A model generated the notes under the pieces. It did no database searches. It had not been told where the DNA came from and was given only the letters and a program-made list of their open reading frames with translations. A stretch of 64,000 bases of DNA from Hyphococcus sp. Its GTDB lineage: Bacteria > Pseudomonadota > Alphaproteobacteria > Caulobacterales > Parvularculaceae. Position numbers and translations under genes: made by a program. Shown here piece by piece: positions 17,602 through 26,429 of the stretch (its first letter is position 1; every line of letters starts with the position of its first letter). The stretch is from contig JANQJK010000001.1 of NCBI GenBank assembly GCA_028281665.1, positions 62,001 to 126,000 on the forward strand, given 5' to 3'.

Positions 17602-17604
17602 GAT

Positions 17605-17633
17605 AAAAGCCTTCCCGGTTCGGGAAGGCTTTT
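17605..17633 (-). terminator. ftsH terminator hairpin that also contains the ribosome site of the next gene
   Basis: Read on the minus strand, AAAAGCCTTCCC pairs with GGGAAGGCTTTT (12 bp, loop gaacc) and ends in TTTT, the form of an intrinsic terminator. The 3' arm carries GGGAAGG, 8 nt before the ATG of the metallo-beta-lactamase at 17601. The same hairpin can therefore end ftsH transcripts and hide the next start site. Confidence 0.85.
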
Positions 17634-17672
17634 AGCACAGGAATTGTTTCGAAAAAGTGGCGCTTTCAGGCC

Positions 17673-19601
17673 CTATGCGAGGGACGGCTCCATGCCGCCG
17701 GCGCCGCCGTCCTTTTTGCCCTTGCCGGTCGGCGCTCCGGCGCTTGGCACCGACGATGGCGGGGTGTGGTCGTTGGTGTCCGACGGGTCCTCCCGCACGA
17801 TCTGGCCGCCCTTGATCAGGGTGTCGATTTCCTCGCCGGTGAGCGTTTCATATTCGAGCAGGGCCTGCGCAAGCTTTTCCCAGTCGTCGTTGCGCTCGGT
17901 CAAAATCTCGCGCGCCTTCTCATAGCCTTCGGTCACAAAGCGCTTGATTTCATCTTCGATCAGCTTGGCCGTGTCTGTTGAAATCGACTTTGTTCTTGCG
18001 ATGGACTGACCGAGGAACACCTCGCCCTCGTCTTCTGCGTATGCGATGGGCCCGAGTTTCGGCGACAGCCCGTATTGGGTGACCATGGCGCGCGCGATTT
18101 TGGTTGCGTGCTCAATGTCCGAAGAAGCGCCGGACGTGACCTTCTCCGAGCCGAACTTCATTTCCTCGGCAACCCGGCCGCCCATCGCCATGGCGATGCG
18201 CGCTTTCATCTGTTCGAGCGTAAACGAAAGTTTGTCCCGCTCGGGCAGGTACTGAACCATGCCGAGCGCGCGCCCGCGCGGAATGATGGTCGCTTTGTGC
18301 ACCGGATCCGAGCCGGCCATGGAAAGACCGACAATGGCGTGACCGGATTCATGGTAAGCGGTGAGCGTTTTTTCTTCCTCGGTCATCACCATGGAGCGGC
18401 GTTCGGCGCCCATGAGGACTTTGTCTTTGGCGTCATCAAACTCCTTCGCCGTCACATATCGTTTGCCGCGACGCGCCGCCAGAAGCGCCGCCTCGTTGAC
18501 GAGGTTGGCGAGATCGGCGCCGGAGAAACCGGGCGTGCCTCGGGCGACTGTGCGAACATTCACATCCGGCGCAAGCGGCACCTTCTTCACATGCACCTGC
18601 AAAATCTTTTCGCGGCCGACAACGTCAGGGTTCGGAACAACGACCTGACGGTCGAAACGGCCGGGGCGCAGAAGCGCCGGATCCAGAACGTCCGGACGGT
18701 TGGTCGCGGCGATGAGGATGATGCCTTCATTGGCCTCAAATCCGTCCATTTCCACGAGGAGCTGGTTAAGCGTCTGCTCGCGTTCGTCATTGCCGCCGCC
18801 GAGCCCTGCGCCGCGATGGCGCCCGACCGCGTCGATCTCGTCGATAAAGATGATGCAGGGCGCGTTCTTCTTCGCCTGGTCGAACATGTCGCGCACGCGG
18901 CTGGCGCCAACGCCGACAAACATCTCAACAAAGTCCGAGCCGGAGATTGTGAAAAACGGCACATTCGCTTCGCCGGCGATGGCGCGGGCGAGGAGCGTCT
19001 TACCGGTGCCCGGCGGGCCGACCAGCAATGCGCCTTTCGGAATCTTGCCGCCGAGGCGCTGAAACTTCATCGGGTCTTTCAGATACTCGACGATCTCTTC
19101 GAGTTCTTCTTTCGCCTCATCAATCCCGGCGACGTCGTCGAAGGTCACGCGGCCCTGGCGCTCGGTAAGCAGTTTTGCGCGGGACTTGCCGAAGCCCATG
19201 GCCTTGCCGCCCGCCCCTTGCATCTGGCGCATGACAAAGAAAAACAGCGCGAGGAAAATCAGCAGCGGCAGAATATTGAAAAGCAGCGACAGGAGGAGCG
19301 GCAGCTCTTCCTCTTTTTCGATTGTCGTTGTTACGCCGGCTGCATTCAGTCGATCCGCGATCGACGCCTGACCGCTCTCGGTGATCGTGGTGACGAAAGC
19401 GGCGCCGCCATTCAGCTCACCCGAAACCTGCGTCTTGGAGACCTCTGCGGATTTGACCTCGCCGTTCTCAAGGCGCTCGACGAACTCGGTGTAGGTCAGT
19501 TCCTGGACCTGCGTCTGCGTCGCCGGCGATGAGAAGAGCTGGAGTGCGACCAGAAATACGACGACCACCAGGCCCCAGATTAACAGATTTCGTCCGTTCA
19601 T
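17673..19601 (-). CDS. ftsH: ATP-dependent zinc metalloprotease FtsH
   Basis: FtsH is the essential membrane-bound AAA+ protease for quality control of membrane and short-lived proteins. The 642-aa protein has two N-terminal membrane helices (about 7-21 and 101-123) around a periplasmic domain, and Walker A GPPGTGKT at 195-202. The Walker B region [15 protein letters not shown], the second region of homology with [19 protein letters not shown], and the zinc motif HESGH at 417-421 follow. The C-terminal tail is Gly/Pro/Lys-rich. ATG 19601 is used because [10 protein letters not shown] directly precedes the first helix. It follows tilS by 116 bp. Confidence 0.98.
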   Translation of the reverse strand: MNGRNLLIWGLVVVVFLVALQLFSSPATQTQVQELTYTEFVERLENGEVKSAEVSKTQVSGELNGGAAFVTTITESGQASIADRLNAAGVTTTIEKEEELPLLLSLLFNILPLLIFLALFFFVMRQMQGAGGKAMGFGKSRAKLLTERQGRVTFDDVAGIDEAKEELEEIVEYLKDPMKFQRLGGKIPKGALLVGPPGTGKTLLARAIAGEANVPFFTISGSDFVEMFVGVGASRVRDMFDQAKKNAPCIIFIDEIDAVGRHRGAGLGGGNDEREQTLNQLLVEMDGFEANEGIILIAATNRPDVLDPALLRPGRFDRQVVVPNPDVVGREKILQVHVKKVPLAPDVNVRTVARGTPGFSGADLANLVNEAALLAARRGKRYVTAKEFDDAKDKVLMGAERRSMVMTEEEKTLTAYHESGHAIVGLSMAGSDPVHKATIIPRGRALGMVQYLPERDKLSFTLEQMKARIAMAMGGRVAEEMKFGSEKVTSGASSDIEHATKIARAMVTQYGLSPKLGPIAYAEDEGEVFLGQSIARTKSISTDTAKLIEDEIKRFVTEGYEKAREILTERNDDWEKLAQALLEYETLTGEEIDTLIKGGQIVREDPSDTNDHTPPSSVPSAGAPTGKGKKDGGAGGMEPSLA

Positions 19602-19717
19602 TACTTTTATCCGTCCTCGCATTTCGCCGGCCATGCCGGAGGGCGCAACAGGCGCCTCGGCACCTTATTAGATAGGCGTTAAGAAAGCCCAGCGCCATGG
19701 GCATTCCTATCAATAGC

Positions 19718-21037
19718 CTAAGCTTGCGAAAACCTAACGATTCCGCCTGAAAACCGTTCCGCGGCAAGCGGCGTCGCCGACCAGGCGCCGCCTTCGCCAG
19801 ATAGGAGGCCGGGCGCGCCAATCAAGCGTTTTTCACGATAAATGCCCGGCGCGCCAATCAGGCCCTCCTCCGGCCCTTCAAACAGCCCCGCAGCGGCGCC
19901 CGCCTCGGCGAGGCCGGCCGCGCCCAATGGCCTCACGGTAATCCCCGCATCCGATTGCACGATGAAGCGCCGGTCCCACAATGAGCGTCCGCCGGCCGGA
20001 ATTTCGAGGTCGGCGAGGGGCGCCACGCCGGCCCGGCCCAGAACCGCCGCCGGCTCGCGAACAATCCACAGCCTTTCGCCTGACCGCTTCAGCAACGCGC
20101 CGCCGAGGGCCGCCGCCCCGCGATCGAGCGCAATCGCAAGATGAGCCGCCGCAGCCTCAGCGTCCGGACCATGGTCGCCGCCGCTCACAGCCCGAACAGC
20201 TCTTGCGACAACGCCCCCCAGTCGATCGCCGGCGTCCCTCATTGAGCGGATATCGAGGGATGCACCGCCCCAGCGGGTAAAGACGCCGCCCATGGCGCTG
20301 AACGCACGCGCTTCCGCCGCGCGCGTCTCGCGCCGCGCCGCGGCCATGTGGATTGCCGAACGGGCGAGCGCGGCCCGATCAAGGACGCCGCTCGCCACTG
20401 CGTCACTCATGAAACGCCGCACGCGGACCCGCTCGAACGTCAAATCCTCATTAGACGGATCATCAATATATTCCTGCCCGTATCTGTTTACGGTAGCGGT
20501 CAGCGCGTCCCGGCTGAATGGCAACAGCGGGCGCAAAAGGCGCACCGGTGCGCCGGCGCCGGCGGCGATGCTGATCTCGTCCTCCATTGCGGCGAGGCCC
20601 GTCACCCCGGCGCCGCGGGCAAGACGCATCAACAGCGTTTCCGCCTGATCGTCAGCGCTGTGGGCCGTTAAGACCGCAGACACGCCTTGTTCAGCCGCAG
20701 CCTCGGCGAGGAGATGATAACGCGCATTCCGCGCGGCAGCCTGTACGCCGCTTTCAGGCTTTGCGCCGCGCCAGGTCAGAATGCGCGCTGTCAGGCCGCT
20801 TCGTTCGCACCATTCTTTTGCCTGCGCCGCCTCCACCGCAGAGTCGCTGCGCAAACCGTGGTCGACGATCAACGCGACGACGCCATGGTTTCCGGCTTTT
20901 GCATAATCGGCGCTCAGTCGCGCGAGCGCCATGGAATCGCGACCGCCTGAGACGGCAACCGCAAACCGATCGCCGCCTTTGAGCGCACCCAGACGCGCTG
21001 CAAATTCCGCCGCGTCGACCGGGCGGGCTACTTGCAA
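19718..21037 (-). CDS. tilS: tRNA(Ile)-lysidine synthase
   Basis: TilS makes lysidine at position 34 of the tRNA-Ile that reads AUA. The 439-aa protein shows the PP-loop SGGRDS at about residues 30-35. It also has VDHGLRSDSAVEA, RNARYHLLAEAAAEQG, LTAHSADDQAETLLMRLARGAGVTGLAAM and YIDDPSNEDLTFERVRVRRFM. The Ala/Gly-rich C-terminal part is the poorly conserved tRNA-binding region. The only sensible start is a TTG, overlapping the ybgF stop by 10 bp, which suggests translational coupling and low expression. Confidence 0.95.
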   Translation of the reverse strand: MQVARPVDAAEFAARLGALKGGDRFAVAVSGGRDSMALARLSADYAKAGNHGVVALIVDHGLRSDSAVEAAQAKEWCERSGLTARILTWRGAKPESGVQAAARNARYHLLAEAAAEQGVSAVLTAHSADDQAETLLMRLARGAGVTGLAAMEDEISIAAGAGAPVRLLRPLLPFSRDALTATVNRYGQEYIDDPSNEDLTFERVRVRRFMSDAVASGVLDRAALARSAIHMAAARRETRAAEARAFSAMGGVFTRWGGASLDIRSMRDAGDRLGGVVARAVRAVSGGDHGPDAEAAAAHLAIALDRGAAALGGALLKRSGERLWIVREPAAVLGRAGVAPLADLEIPAGGRSLWDRRFIVQSDAGITVRPLGAAGLAEAGAAAGLFEGPEEGLIGAPGIYREKRLIGAPGLLSGEGGAWSATPLAAERFSGGIVRFSQA

Positions 21038-21867
21038 TCGATCCGCGCCATTTCAAGATCCGCCCGTTGCATGACCGGCGATGCGGCGTTCGGGAATTTC
21101 GACTTCATGGTCTTGAAAATCGTGCACGCTTCTCTCTGCTTTTCCATGCGCGCAAACGCCGTGCCCAGTTTCAAATGCGCTTCCGCGGCGCGGCCGTCAT
21201 TGGGGTATTTCTGCACATGTTCCAGGAACACCGCAGCCGCATCCGCGTTTTCACCGAGGGCCAGATGAATCTCGCCCAGCCTGAACTTCGCGTCAGCCGC
21301 GCGCACGTGGTTCGGAAACGCTTCGCCATACAGCGAAAACGCCGCCTTGGCCCGCGGATAATCGCCCGACAAGAGGAAACTCGATGCGTAGTCGTAAGCC
21401 GCGTCCGGATTAATCGGCAATTCGACGCTGGGCGCCAGCGCCGAGGCGCCGCCCGCATCCGCCCGCGCCAGTTCATCCGCAATCGGATCGCCCGGCGTCA
21501 ACGTGACCGGCCCGCCGGAGGGGCCGCCCGTAATCGGCCCGACAAGACCGTCAGCATCCAGCCTTTTGAACCCGGCGCCGGCCGCCGCCATATCGTCACC
21601 GGCGAGGACCGCGCTTATGGCGTCGAGGCGCTGATTCTGCTGGTCGAGCTGGTAACTCAACTCTTCAATGCGTCCCGTGAGCTGCTGAATCTCACGCTCC
21701 AGCTCGCTGATGCGCACCGTCGCGGCGCTTTGCGCGGACAGGGCCTGTTCGGCGCGCTCCATACGCGCCTGCAAATCACGGACATCGTCCTTCGTGCCGG
21801 CCAGCGCCGGCATCGCAATCAGTACGGCGGCAAAGCCGGCGAAAGCGGCGGTCCGTGTCATCTTCAT
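21028..21867 (-). CDS. ybgF: Tol-Pal system protein YbgF/CpoB
   Basis: This periplasmic protein coordinates Tol-Pal with peptidoglycan synthesis during division. The product of about 279 aa has a signal peptide ending PALA-G, an N-terminal coiled coil (VRDLQARMERAEQAL through YQLDQQNQRLDAISAVL) for trimerisation, a Gly/Pro linker, and C-terminal TPR repeats starting at AAYDYASSFLLSGDYPRAKAAF. ATG 21867 has AAGGAAAG 8 nt upstream. ATG 21861 is the alternative. It is the last Tol-Pal gene after pal and is followed by tilS with a 10-bp overlap. Confidence 0.95.
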   Translation of the reverse strand: MKMTRTAAFAGFAAVLIAMPALAGTKDDVRDLQARMERAEQALSAQSAATVRISELEREIQQLTGRIEELSYQLDQQNQRLDAISAVLAGDDMAAAGAGFKRLDADGLVGPITGGPSGGPVTLTPGDPIADELARADAGGASALAPSVELPINPDAAYDYASSFLLSGDYPRAKAAFSLYGEAFPNHVRAADAKFRLGEIHLALGENADAAAVFLEHVQKYPNDGRAAEAHLKLGTAFARMEKQREACTIFKTMKSKFPNAASPVMQRADLEMARIDCK

Positions 21868-21967
21868 GGCGACTTTCCTTAAACTACAAAACGGCATTCT
21901 AGCGCGGTTCAACGCGGACGCCAGCTCGACGGCGGTCTAGCGCGCCAAGGCGACAAAACTGTGGCTG

Positions 21968-22006
21968 AAAAAACAAGGGCGCGCCGCATTTCCGCGACGC
22001 GCCCTT
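21968..22006 (-). terminator. Rho-independent terminator after pal
   Basis: On the minus strand AAGGGCGCG (22006-21998) pairs with CGCGCCCTT (21983-21975). A short inner pairing lies in the loop, and the stem is followed by G and six T (21973-21968). It would end transcripts at pal before ybgF, so ybgF-tilS may depend on read-through or a promoter within about 100 bp. Confidence 0.85.
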
Positions 22007-22029
22007 AAAATCGCTTAACTTTGAACCGC

Positions 22030-22536
22030 TTATGAACCGACAGATTCTATCGTCGTCGTCGCGTTTCTGTTCTGGGCCCATGCCTGTTCGTTGGAACCGG
22101 TCGCGATCGGGCGCTCCTTGCCATAGGAAACCGTCGTAATGCGGTTCGCGCTGACGCCAAGGCTCACGAGATAGGAACGCGCCGCTTCGGCCCGGCGGGC
22201 GCCAAGGGCGAGGTTGTATTCGCGGGTGCCGCGCTCGTCGCAGTTGCCCGCGAGCTTGATGCGGGTTTCCGGATACTCCTGCAACCAGGCCGCCTGTTTG
22301 GCGAGCGTCGCCTGAGACTGAGGCGTCAGCGTGTACTGGTCGTAGGCAAAGAAAACGCGATGCCCGGCGCTGTTTTCGAGATCGGCCTGCGTCCCCGGAA
22401 CGGGACCGGTTGGGCCGGCGCCTGCGTTCGTACCCGCGCCGGCGGTCGCGTCGACGTCAGGCCCGCTTGACGTCGCACAGGCCGATACGAGCGTTAGCGC
22501 AGCGACGACGCCGGTGAATTTTGTAAAATTTTTCAT
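22030..22536 (-). CDS. pal: Peptidoglycan-associated lipoprotein Pal
   Basis: Pal is the outer-membrane lipoprotein that binds peptidoglycan and TolB. The 168-aa precursor has a lipobox LVSAC with the lipidated Cys at residue 20, a Gly/Pro/Ala-rich linker, and an OmpA-like domain: RVFFAYDQYTLTPQSQATLAKQAAWLQEYP, LAGNCDERGTREYNLALGARRAEAARSYLVSLGV and TVSYGKERPIATG. It ends RNATTTIESVGS. It lies 218 bp downstream of tolB and is followed by an intrinsic terminator. Confidence 0.98.
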   Translation of the reverse strand: MKNFTKFTGVVAALTLVSACATSSGPDVDATAGAGTNAGAGPTGPVPGTQADLENSAGHRVFFAYDQYTLTPQSQATLAKQAAWLQEYPETRIKLAGNCDERGTREYNLALGARRAEAARSYLVSLGVSANRITTVSYGKERPIATGSNEQAWAQNRNATTTIESVGS

Positions 22537-22754
22537 GGTCTTCCTTGCTCCACTTCCCCAATAAGACGGCGGCCGCCGACTGCCATGGGTCGGCTTTGTA
22601 CCCTAAGTCCCTGATATTTAAATTCCTGTCAGCCAATCCCTAAAATTTAACCAACAGCGGGAATCGTAACCTTGTCCGTCCCCTTGATCAAGTTGGACCG
22701 TTCCGGGGCTGGAATGATATCCCGGCCCCGGCCATGCCGGTTTTTCTCCAATTA

Positions 22755-24068
22755 TTACCGCAACATGGGCGACCAGGCCGGGTCCGACGCATCGCCCGGC
22801 GTGCGCACGCGCCGCAGATTTCGCCCGGTGAGATCGACGGACCAGAGCGACGATCCGGCGCCGGGGCGCGGCTCCCGGAAGAACATCAGGACACGGCCAT
22901 TGGGCGACCAGGTGGGGCCCTCATCAAGATAGCTTTCGGTAAGAAGCCGTTCGCCGGTGCCGTCCGGGCGAATGACGCCGATGTAAAAGCGACCGCGATA
23001 TTGCCGGGTAAAGGCGATGAGATCGCCGCGCGGGCTCCAGACCGGCGTCTGGTAACGGCCCTGACCGAAGGTGATGCGTTTCTGGTTCGAGCCGTCAGCG
23101 TTCATGACATAGATCTGCTGCGAGCCGCCCCGGTCCGACGCGAAGGTAATGCGCCGCCCGTCCGGCGACATGGACGGCGATACGTCAATGGCGGGATTGT
23201 CGGTCAGCCGCGTCAGGCGCCGGGTCGCAAGGTCCATCTTGAAGACGTCGGAATTGCCGCCGCGTTCGATCGACATCATGACTTCCCGCCCGTCCGGCGA
23301 AAAGCGCGGCGCGAAGGTCATCCCGCGGAAGGTGCCGAGCGGTTCCTGTTCGCCGGTCTCGATATTGAAGAGATAGACCTGACCCGGACGATTATCGAAC
23401 AGGGCCATGTATGTGATCTGCTGCTGGGTAGGCGAGAAGCGCGGCGTCAGCGCCTTGTAGTTGAGGCCGTCGGTCAGCGGCACCGGATTCGCGCCGTCCT
23501 GATCCATGATCATCAGTCGTTTGTTGCGGTTTTCTTTCGGGCCTGTCTCGTGAATGAAAACAACGCGGGTATCGAAATACCCCTCCTCGCCCGTCAACGT
23601 CTTATAGATGAAGTCCGCAACCTTGTGCGAAGCACGCCGCCAATTGTCCGCAGGCGTCTTATAGGCGACGGCGCCCAGTTGCTCGTCGGACGTCACGTCC
23701 CAGATGCGGGTCGACACCTGAATGCGCCCGTCGCCAAGCTCCTCCACCTCGCCCACCACCAGCACCTGCGCGTTGATGATGCGCCAGTTGGCGAAGGTTG
23801 GGCGGACATTCACGGTCGCCGGCGTTTCGATATAGGCGCGCTGATCGATCACCTGAAAAAGCCCCGACCGTTCAAGGTCGTTCATCAGGACTTCGGTAAT
23901 ATCGACGCCCAGTTGGCGCGCGCTGTCATCGCCACCGAGAAAATTCGGCACTGCGATCGGCATCGGATCGACGGTGCCTTGCGTGATATCGATGCTGACG
24001 CGAGCTTGTGCGCCGCCCGCAAATACAACGGCGATCGCGGCGAACAGCACTGCAAAGATTCGGCTCAT
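22755..24068 (-). CDS. tolB: Tol-Pal system beta-propeller protein TolB
   Basis: TolB is the periplasmic link between TolA and Pal. The product of about 437 aa has a signal peptide (MSRIFAVLFAAIAVVFAGGAQA), an N-terminal alpha/beta domain (DDSARQLGVDITEVLMNDLERSGLFQVID) and six WD-like propeller blades. The blades are recognisable by repeated PxFSPDGR, SPSMSPDGRRITFASDRGG, TPVWSPRGDLIAFTRQ and GPTWSPNGRVLMFFRE. ATG 24068 is preferred over an upstream in-frame start at 24104 because it begins the signal peptide. It sits between tolA and pal. Confidence 0.98.
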   Translation of the reverse strand: MSRIFAVLFAAIAVVFAGGAQARVSIDITQGTVDPMPIAVPNFLGGDDSARQLGVDITEVLMNDLERSGLFQVIDQRAYIETPATVNVRPTFANWRIINAQVLVVGEVEELGDGRIQVSTRIWDVTSDEQLGAVAYKTPADNWRRASHKVADFIYKTLTGEEGYFDTRVVFIHETGPKENRNKRLMIMDQDGANPVPLTDGLNYKALTPRFSPTQQQITYMALFDNRPGQVYLFNIETGEQEPLGTFRGMTFAPRFSPDGREVMMSIERGGNSDVFKMDLATRRLTRLTDNPAIDVSPSMSPDGRRITFASDRGGSQQIYVMNADGSNQKRITFGQGRYQTPVWSPRGDLIAFTRQYRGRFYIGVIRPDGTGERLLTESYLDEGPTWSPNGRVLMFFREPRPGAGSSLWSVDLTGRNLRRVRTPGDASDPAWSPMLR

Positions 24069-24160
24069 AACAAATACTCTCTTTCGGCCCGCCGTCATTA
24101 GCACGAAGGTTTAGGCGAAATTTTGTCAAACGCGCAGACGGCTCGTTCGACAACGCCGTG

Positions 24161-24988
24161 TCAGACTGGCGGAATAAAATTCAAGGTGAATCCTTTCCAA
24201 GACTCATAGCGGTCTGGCGGCAGGAAATCATAGGGCGCGCAGGAGACGGCGGCGCGCACGGCGGTCTGCTCCGCAACTTTCCAGAACCGGTTCCCCGATA
24301 GATTGATTTGCAGCGCATTCGCCACCCTTGGCTGACCCCTTAACGATCCGTCACGATTGAGATCGATCTCCAGAATCACGACGAGGGTCTCCGGCTCCGG
24401 CGCCCCGATAATTGAGCCCGTATTCCAGCAACGGGCGATTGCCGCCTGCATTTTCGCCTTGTCGCTTGCCGTCAGCCGATCTCCGGCGCCGACCGCCGCG
24501 CGCGGATTGTCAGCCTCGACATTCGTTTCCGTGGGGTTCTCGCTCGTCCGCGCTTCTTTCTCGCGCTCCTTGTCGATCAGTTGCGAGAGGGCGGCAAGGT
24601 CTAGCTCTTCCTGTTTCGGCTCAGGCTTCGGCGCCGGCGGTTCCGGCTCGGGCTCAGGTTCCGGTTCCGGCTCGACCGGCGCGGGCTCCGGTTCCGGCTC
24701 AGGCGCAGGTTCCGGTTCGGGCTCCGGCTCCTCGACGGGCGCGGGCGGTTCCGGCTCGGGCTCCGGTTCGGCGGGTTCGGGCTCCGGCTCAGGTTCCTTG
24801 ACCGGTTCCGGCGCCGCGGCGGGCACGCTCGTCCTGAGGTCCAGTTCCGCTTCCGCAATCAGATCGACCGGGATCACCGGTTCCGCTTCCACGTCCGGCT
24901 GCCAGGTAGACGGAATCACAAGGAACCCGGCCCCGATCAGAACAAGCGAGGCGTGAAACAGGATGGAAACGACTAAGCCAAAACGCAT
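24161..24988 (-). CDS. tolA: TolA-like cell envelope protein with a Pro-Glu linker
   Basis: TolA links the inner-membrane TolQR motor to TolB-Pal. The 275-aa protein has one N-terminal membrane anchor (about residues 4-24), a 65-residue linker made almost only of Pro, Glu and Ala (about 60-125), a charged helix ([13 protein letters not shown]), and a C-terminal TonB/TolA-type domain from [13 protein letters not shown] to [12 protein letters not shown]. Canonical TolA has an Ala/Lys-rich helical second domain. Here a stiff acidic PE linker takes its place, more like TonB proteins. Assignment as TolA rests on position between tolR and tolB. Confidence 0.9.
   Translation of the reverse strand: MRFGLVVSILFHASLVLIGAGFLVIPSTWQPDVEAEPVIPVDLIAEAELDLRTSVPAAAPEPVKEPEPEPEPAEPEPEPEPPAPVEEPEPEPEPAPEPEPEPAPVEPEPEPEPEPEPPAPKPEPKQEELDLAALSQLIDKEREKEARTSENPTETNVEADNPRAAVGAGDRLTASDKAKMQAAIARCWNTGSIIGAPEPETLVVILEIDLNRDGSLRGQPRVANALQINLSGNRFWKVAEQTAVRAAVSCAPYDFLPPDRYESWKGFTLNFIPPV
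24614..24811 (-). repeat. Low-complexity Glu-Pro repeat tract in tolA
   Basis: The tract encodes about 65 residues of mostly EP dipeptides with occasional PA, PV and PAP breaks, written with a small set of Glu and Pro codons so that short DNA units such as ggttccggctc recur. Such tracts expand or contract by slippage. The length would set how far the TolA domain can reach across the periplasm. Confidence 0.85.
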
Positions 24989-25024
24989 GGCGTACGAGCG
25001 GCCCTTCCCCTCTTTCGAGGCCGG

Positions 25025-25459
25025 TTACTGGAGTTCCGGATCAGTGACGAGTCCAATCCTACGAAAGCCCGCGGCGTTGATCCGTCCCATCACGCGCACG
25101 ACATCGCCATAGGCGCGGTTCTGGTCGCCACGGATAAAAATGCGCTGGTCGTAGCCGGCGGTTGCAATCGCTTCGAGATGGGGAACGAGATTTTCGTATT
25201 CGACAACCGTGTCCTGAACATAGATGACGCCGTCTTCCGACACGGTGACGGTGAGCGGCTCGCCCGTATCCTGTATCGGATTGGCGGCGGTTTCCGGCAG
25301 GTCGACGGCGACGCCGACGGTCAGCAGCGGCGCAGCGACCATGAAGACAATCAGCAGCACGAGCATCACGTCAACGAAAGGCGTGACGTTGATTTCCGCC
25401 ATATGCTTGGTGCGTCCCGGGCCGTGACGGCCGCCGCCCGGATTGAGTTGCGCGCCCAT
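25025..25459 (-). CDS. tolR: ExbD/TolR-family protein TolR
   Basis: TolR forms the proton-driven motor with TolQ. The 144-aa protein has a short cytoplasmic N-terminus ending HMAEINVTPFVDVMLVLLIVFMVAAPLLTVGVAVDLPET. That is the ExbD/TolR signature, including the membrane Asp in PFVDVMLVLL that carries protons. The periplasmic domain has the GEPLTVTVSEDGVIYVQDTVV and QRIFIRGDQNRAYGDVVRVMGRINAAG segments. Its ATG overlaps the tolQ stop by one base (TAATG), so translation is coupled. Confidence 0.97.
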   Translation of the reverse strand: MGAQLNPGGGRHGPGRTKHMAEINVTPFVDVMLVLLIVFMVAAPLLTVGVAVDLPETAANPIQDTGEPLTVTVSEDGVIYVQDTVVEYENLVPHLEAIATAGYDQRIFIRGDQNRAYGDVVRVMGRINAAGFRRIGLVTDPELQ

Positions 25460-26169
25460 TACTTCGACCTTTCGTCGAGTTGCCGCGAGAGGATCGCGGA
25501 AAACTCATCGGCGAAGCCTTGCAGCCGCACGGCAAGGGAATTCAGCGCAGACGAATACCGGTTATAGCCCACAACGGCGGGAATGGCGGCGAGAAGGCCG
25601 AGCGCCGTTGCGAACAGCGCCTCAGCAATGCCGGGCGCTACAACGGCGAGGTTCGTGTCCTTCGTCACGGCAATCGCCTGAAACGCATTCATGATGCCCC
25701 AGACCGTGCCGAGAAGGCCGACAAAGGGCGCTGCGGAGCCAACGGTCGCCAGAACGCCGAGGGACGATTCCGCTTTCTCCAGCTCGCGTGCGACAGTTAC
25801 GTTCAGCACTTTGTCGATACGCTCTTTGGCGCCGACGGCGAGCTGTTCGGAGCGACCCGCATCCTTGGACCGACTCCACTCTTCCATCGCCGCGGTAAAA
25901 ACCTTCGCCATCGGGTGATCGGCCTTGTCGTTGGTGCGACGGTAAAGTTCCTCAAGGGGCTTGCCGGACCAGAACTGGTCCTCAAACCGTTTCGATTTTC
26001 GTTTGAGGCGTCCGAAGGTCATCGATTTGTCGATGATCACCGCCCATGACCATACCGACGAAATGACGAGAATCCCCATCACCGTCTTCACCACCGGATC
26101 GGCGCGCAAAAACAGGCTCCAGAGGCTGAAATCGCCCCCCGCGGCAACGGCTGCGAGTTCTGTTTCCAT
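25459..26169 (-). CDS. tolQ: MotA/TolQ/ExbB proton channel protein TolQ
   Basis: TolQ is the multi-helix motor subunit partnering TolR and TolA. The 236-aa protein has the expected three membrane helices: TVMGILVISSVWSWAVIID near residue 30, then VLATVGSAAPFVGLLGTVWGIMNAF and APGIAEALFATALGLLAAIPAVVGYNRY, the conserved ExbB/TolQ blocks. It opens the tolQRAB run. A 260-bp gap separates it from the membrane-protein gene at 26430, so a promoter probably lies there. Confidence 0.98.
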   Translation of the reverse strand: METELAAVAAGGDFSLWSLFLRADPVVKTVMGILVISSVWSWAVIIDKSMTFGRLKRKSKRFEDQFWSGKPLEELYRRTNDKADHPMAKVFTAAMEEWSRSKDAGRSEQLAVGAKERIDKVLNVTVARELEKAESSLGVLATVGSAAPFVGLLGTVWGIMNAFQAIAVTKDTNLAVVAPGIAEALFATALGLLAAIPAVVGYNRYSSALNSLAVRLQGFADEFSAILSRQLDERSK

Positions 26170-26429
26170 GGTTTGTCTAATCCCCTGACTTGAGCCCGTC
26201 TCCCGGGCGCCTTTACTACCTTGCGATGTTCAAACGCCGCATACCCGGCGCAAAAAGGATACGGTCGGCGCGAGCACGCCCGCGCCGATAGCCCGGTATG
26301 GTTAACATTGTTACGGGCGTTAGAGTATCCCTCTTTTCCGCGTTTTGCCGCGCAAATGCGGCGGATCAGGGGCTCTCGCAAGGCCTGAACGCGCCGATTT
26401 CCGAAGTTTAATGCCGGTTAATGAAAGGT

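Noticed and set aside
18075-19532. 485-codon plus-strand frame opposite ftsH
   Set aside because: It is antisense to an unmistakable ftsH, and its composition is atypical.
22703-22731. GC-rich inverted repeat between tolB and pal, considered as a terminator
   Set aside because: The stem is short (7 bp), has no T-tract, and lies within the Tol-Pal operon where transcription should continue.
22734-24101. Long plus-strand open frame opposite tolB
   Set aside because: It mirrors tolB on the other strand. The translation is Arg/His-rich with no family match, as expected for antisense frames in GC-rich genes.
24600-24815. Repetitive tract considered as a CRISPR or satellite array
   Set aside because: The repeats are irregular codon-level EP repeats in frame with tolA, with no spacers.
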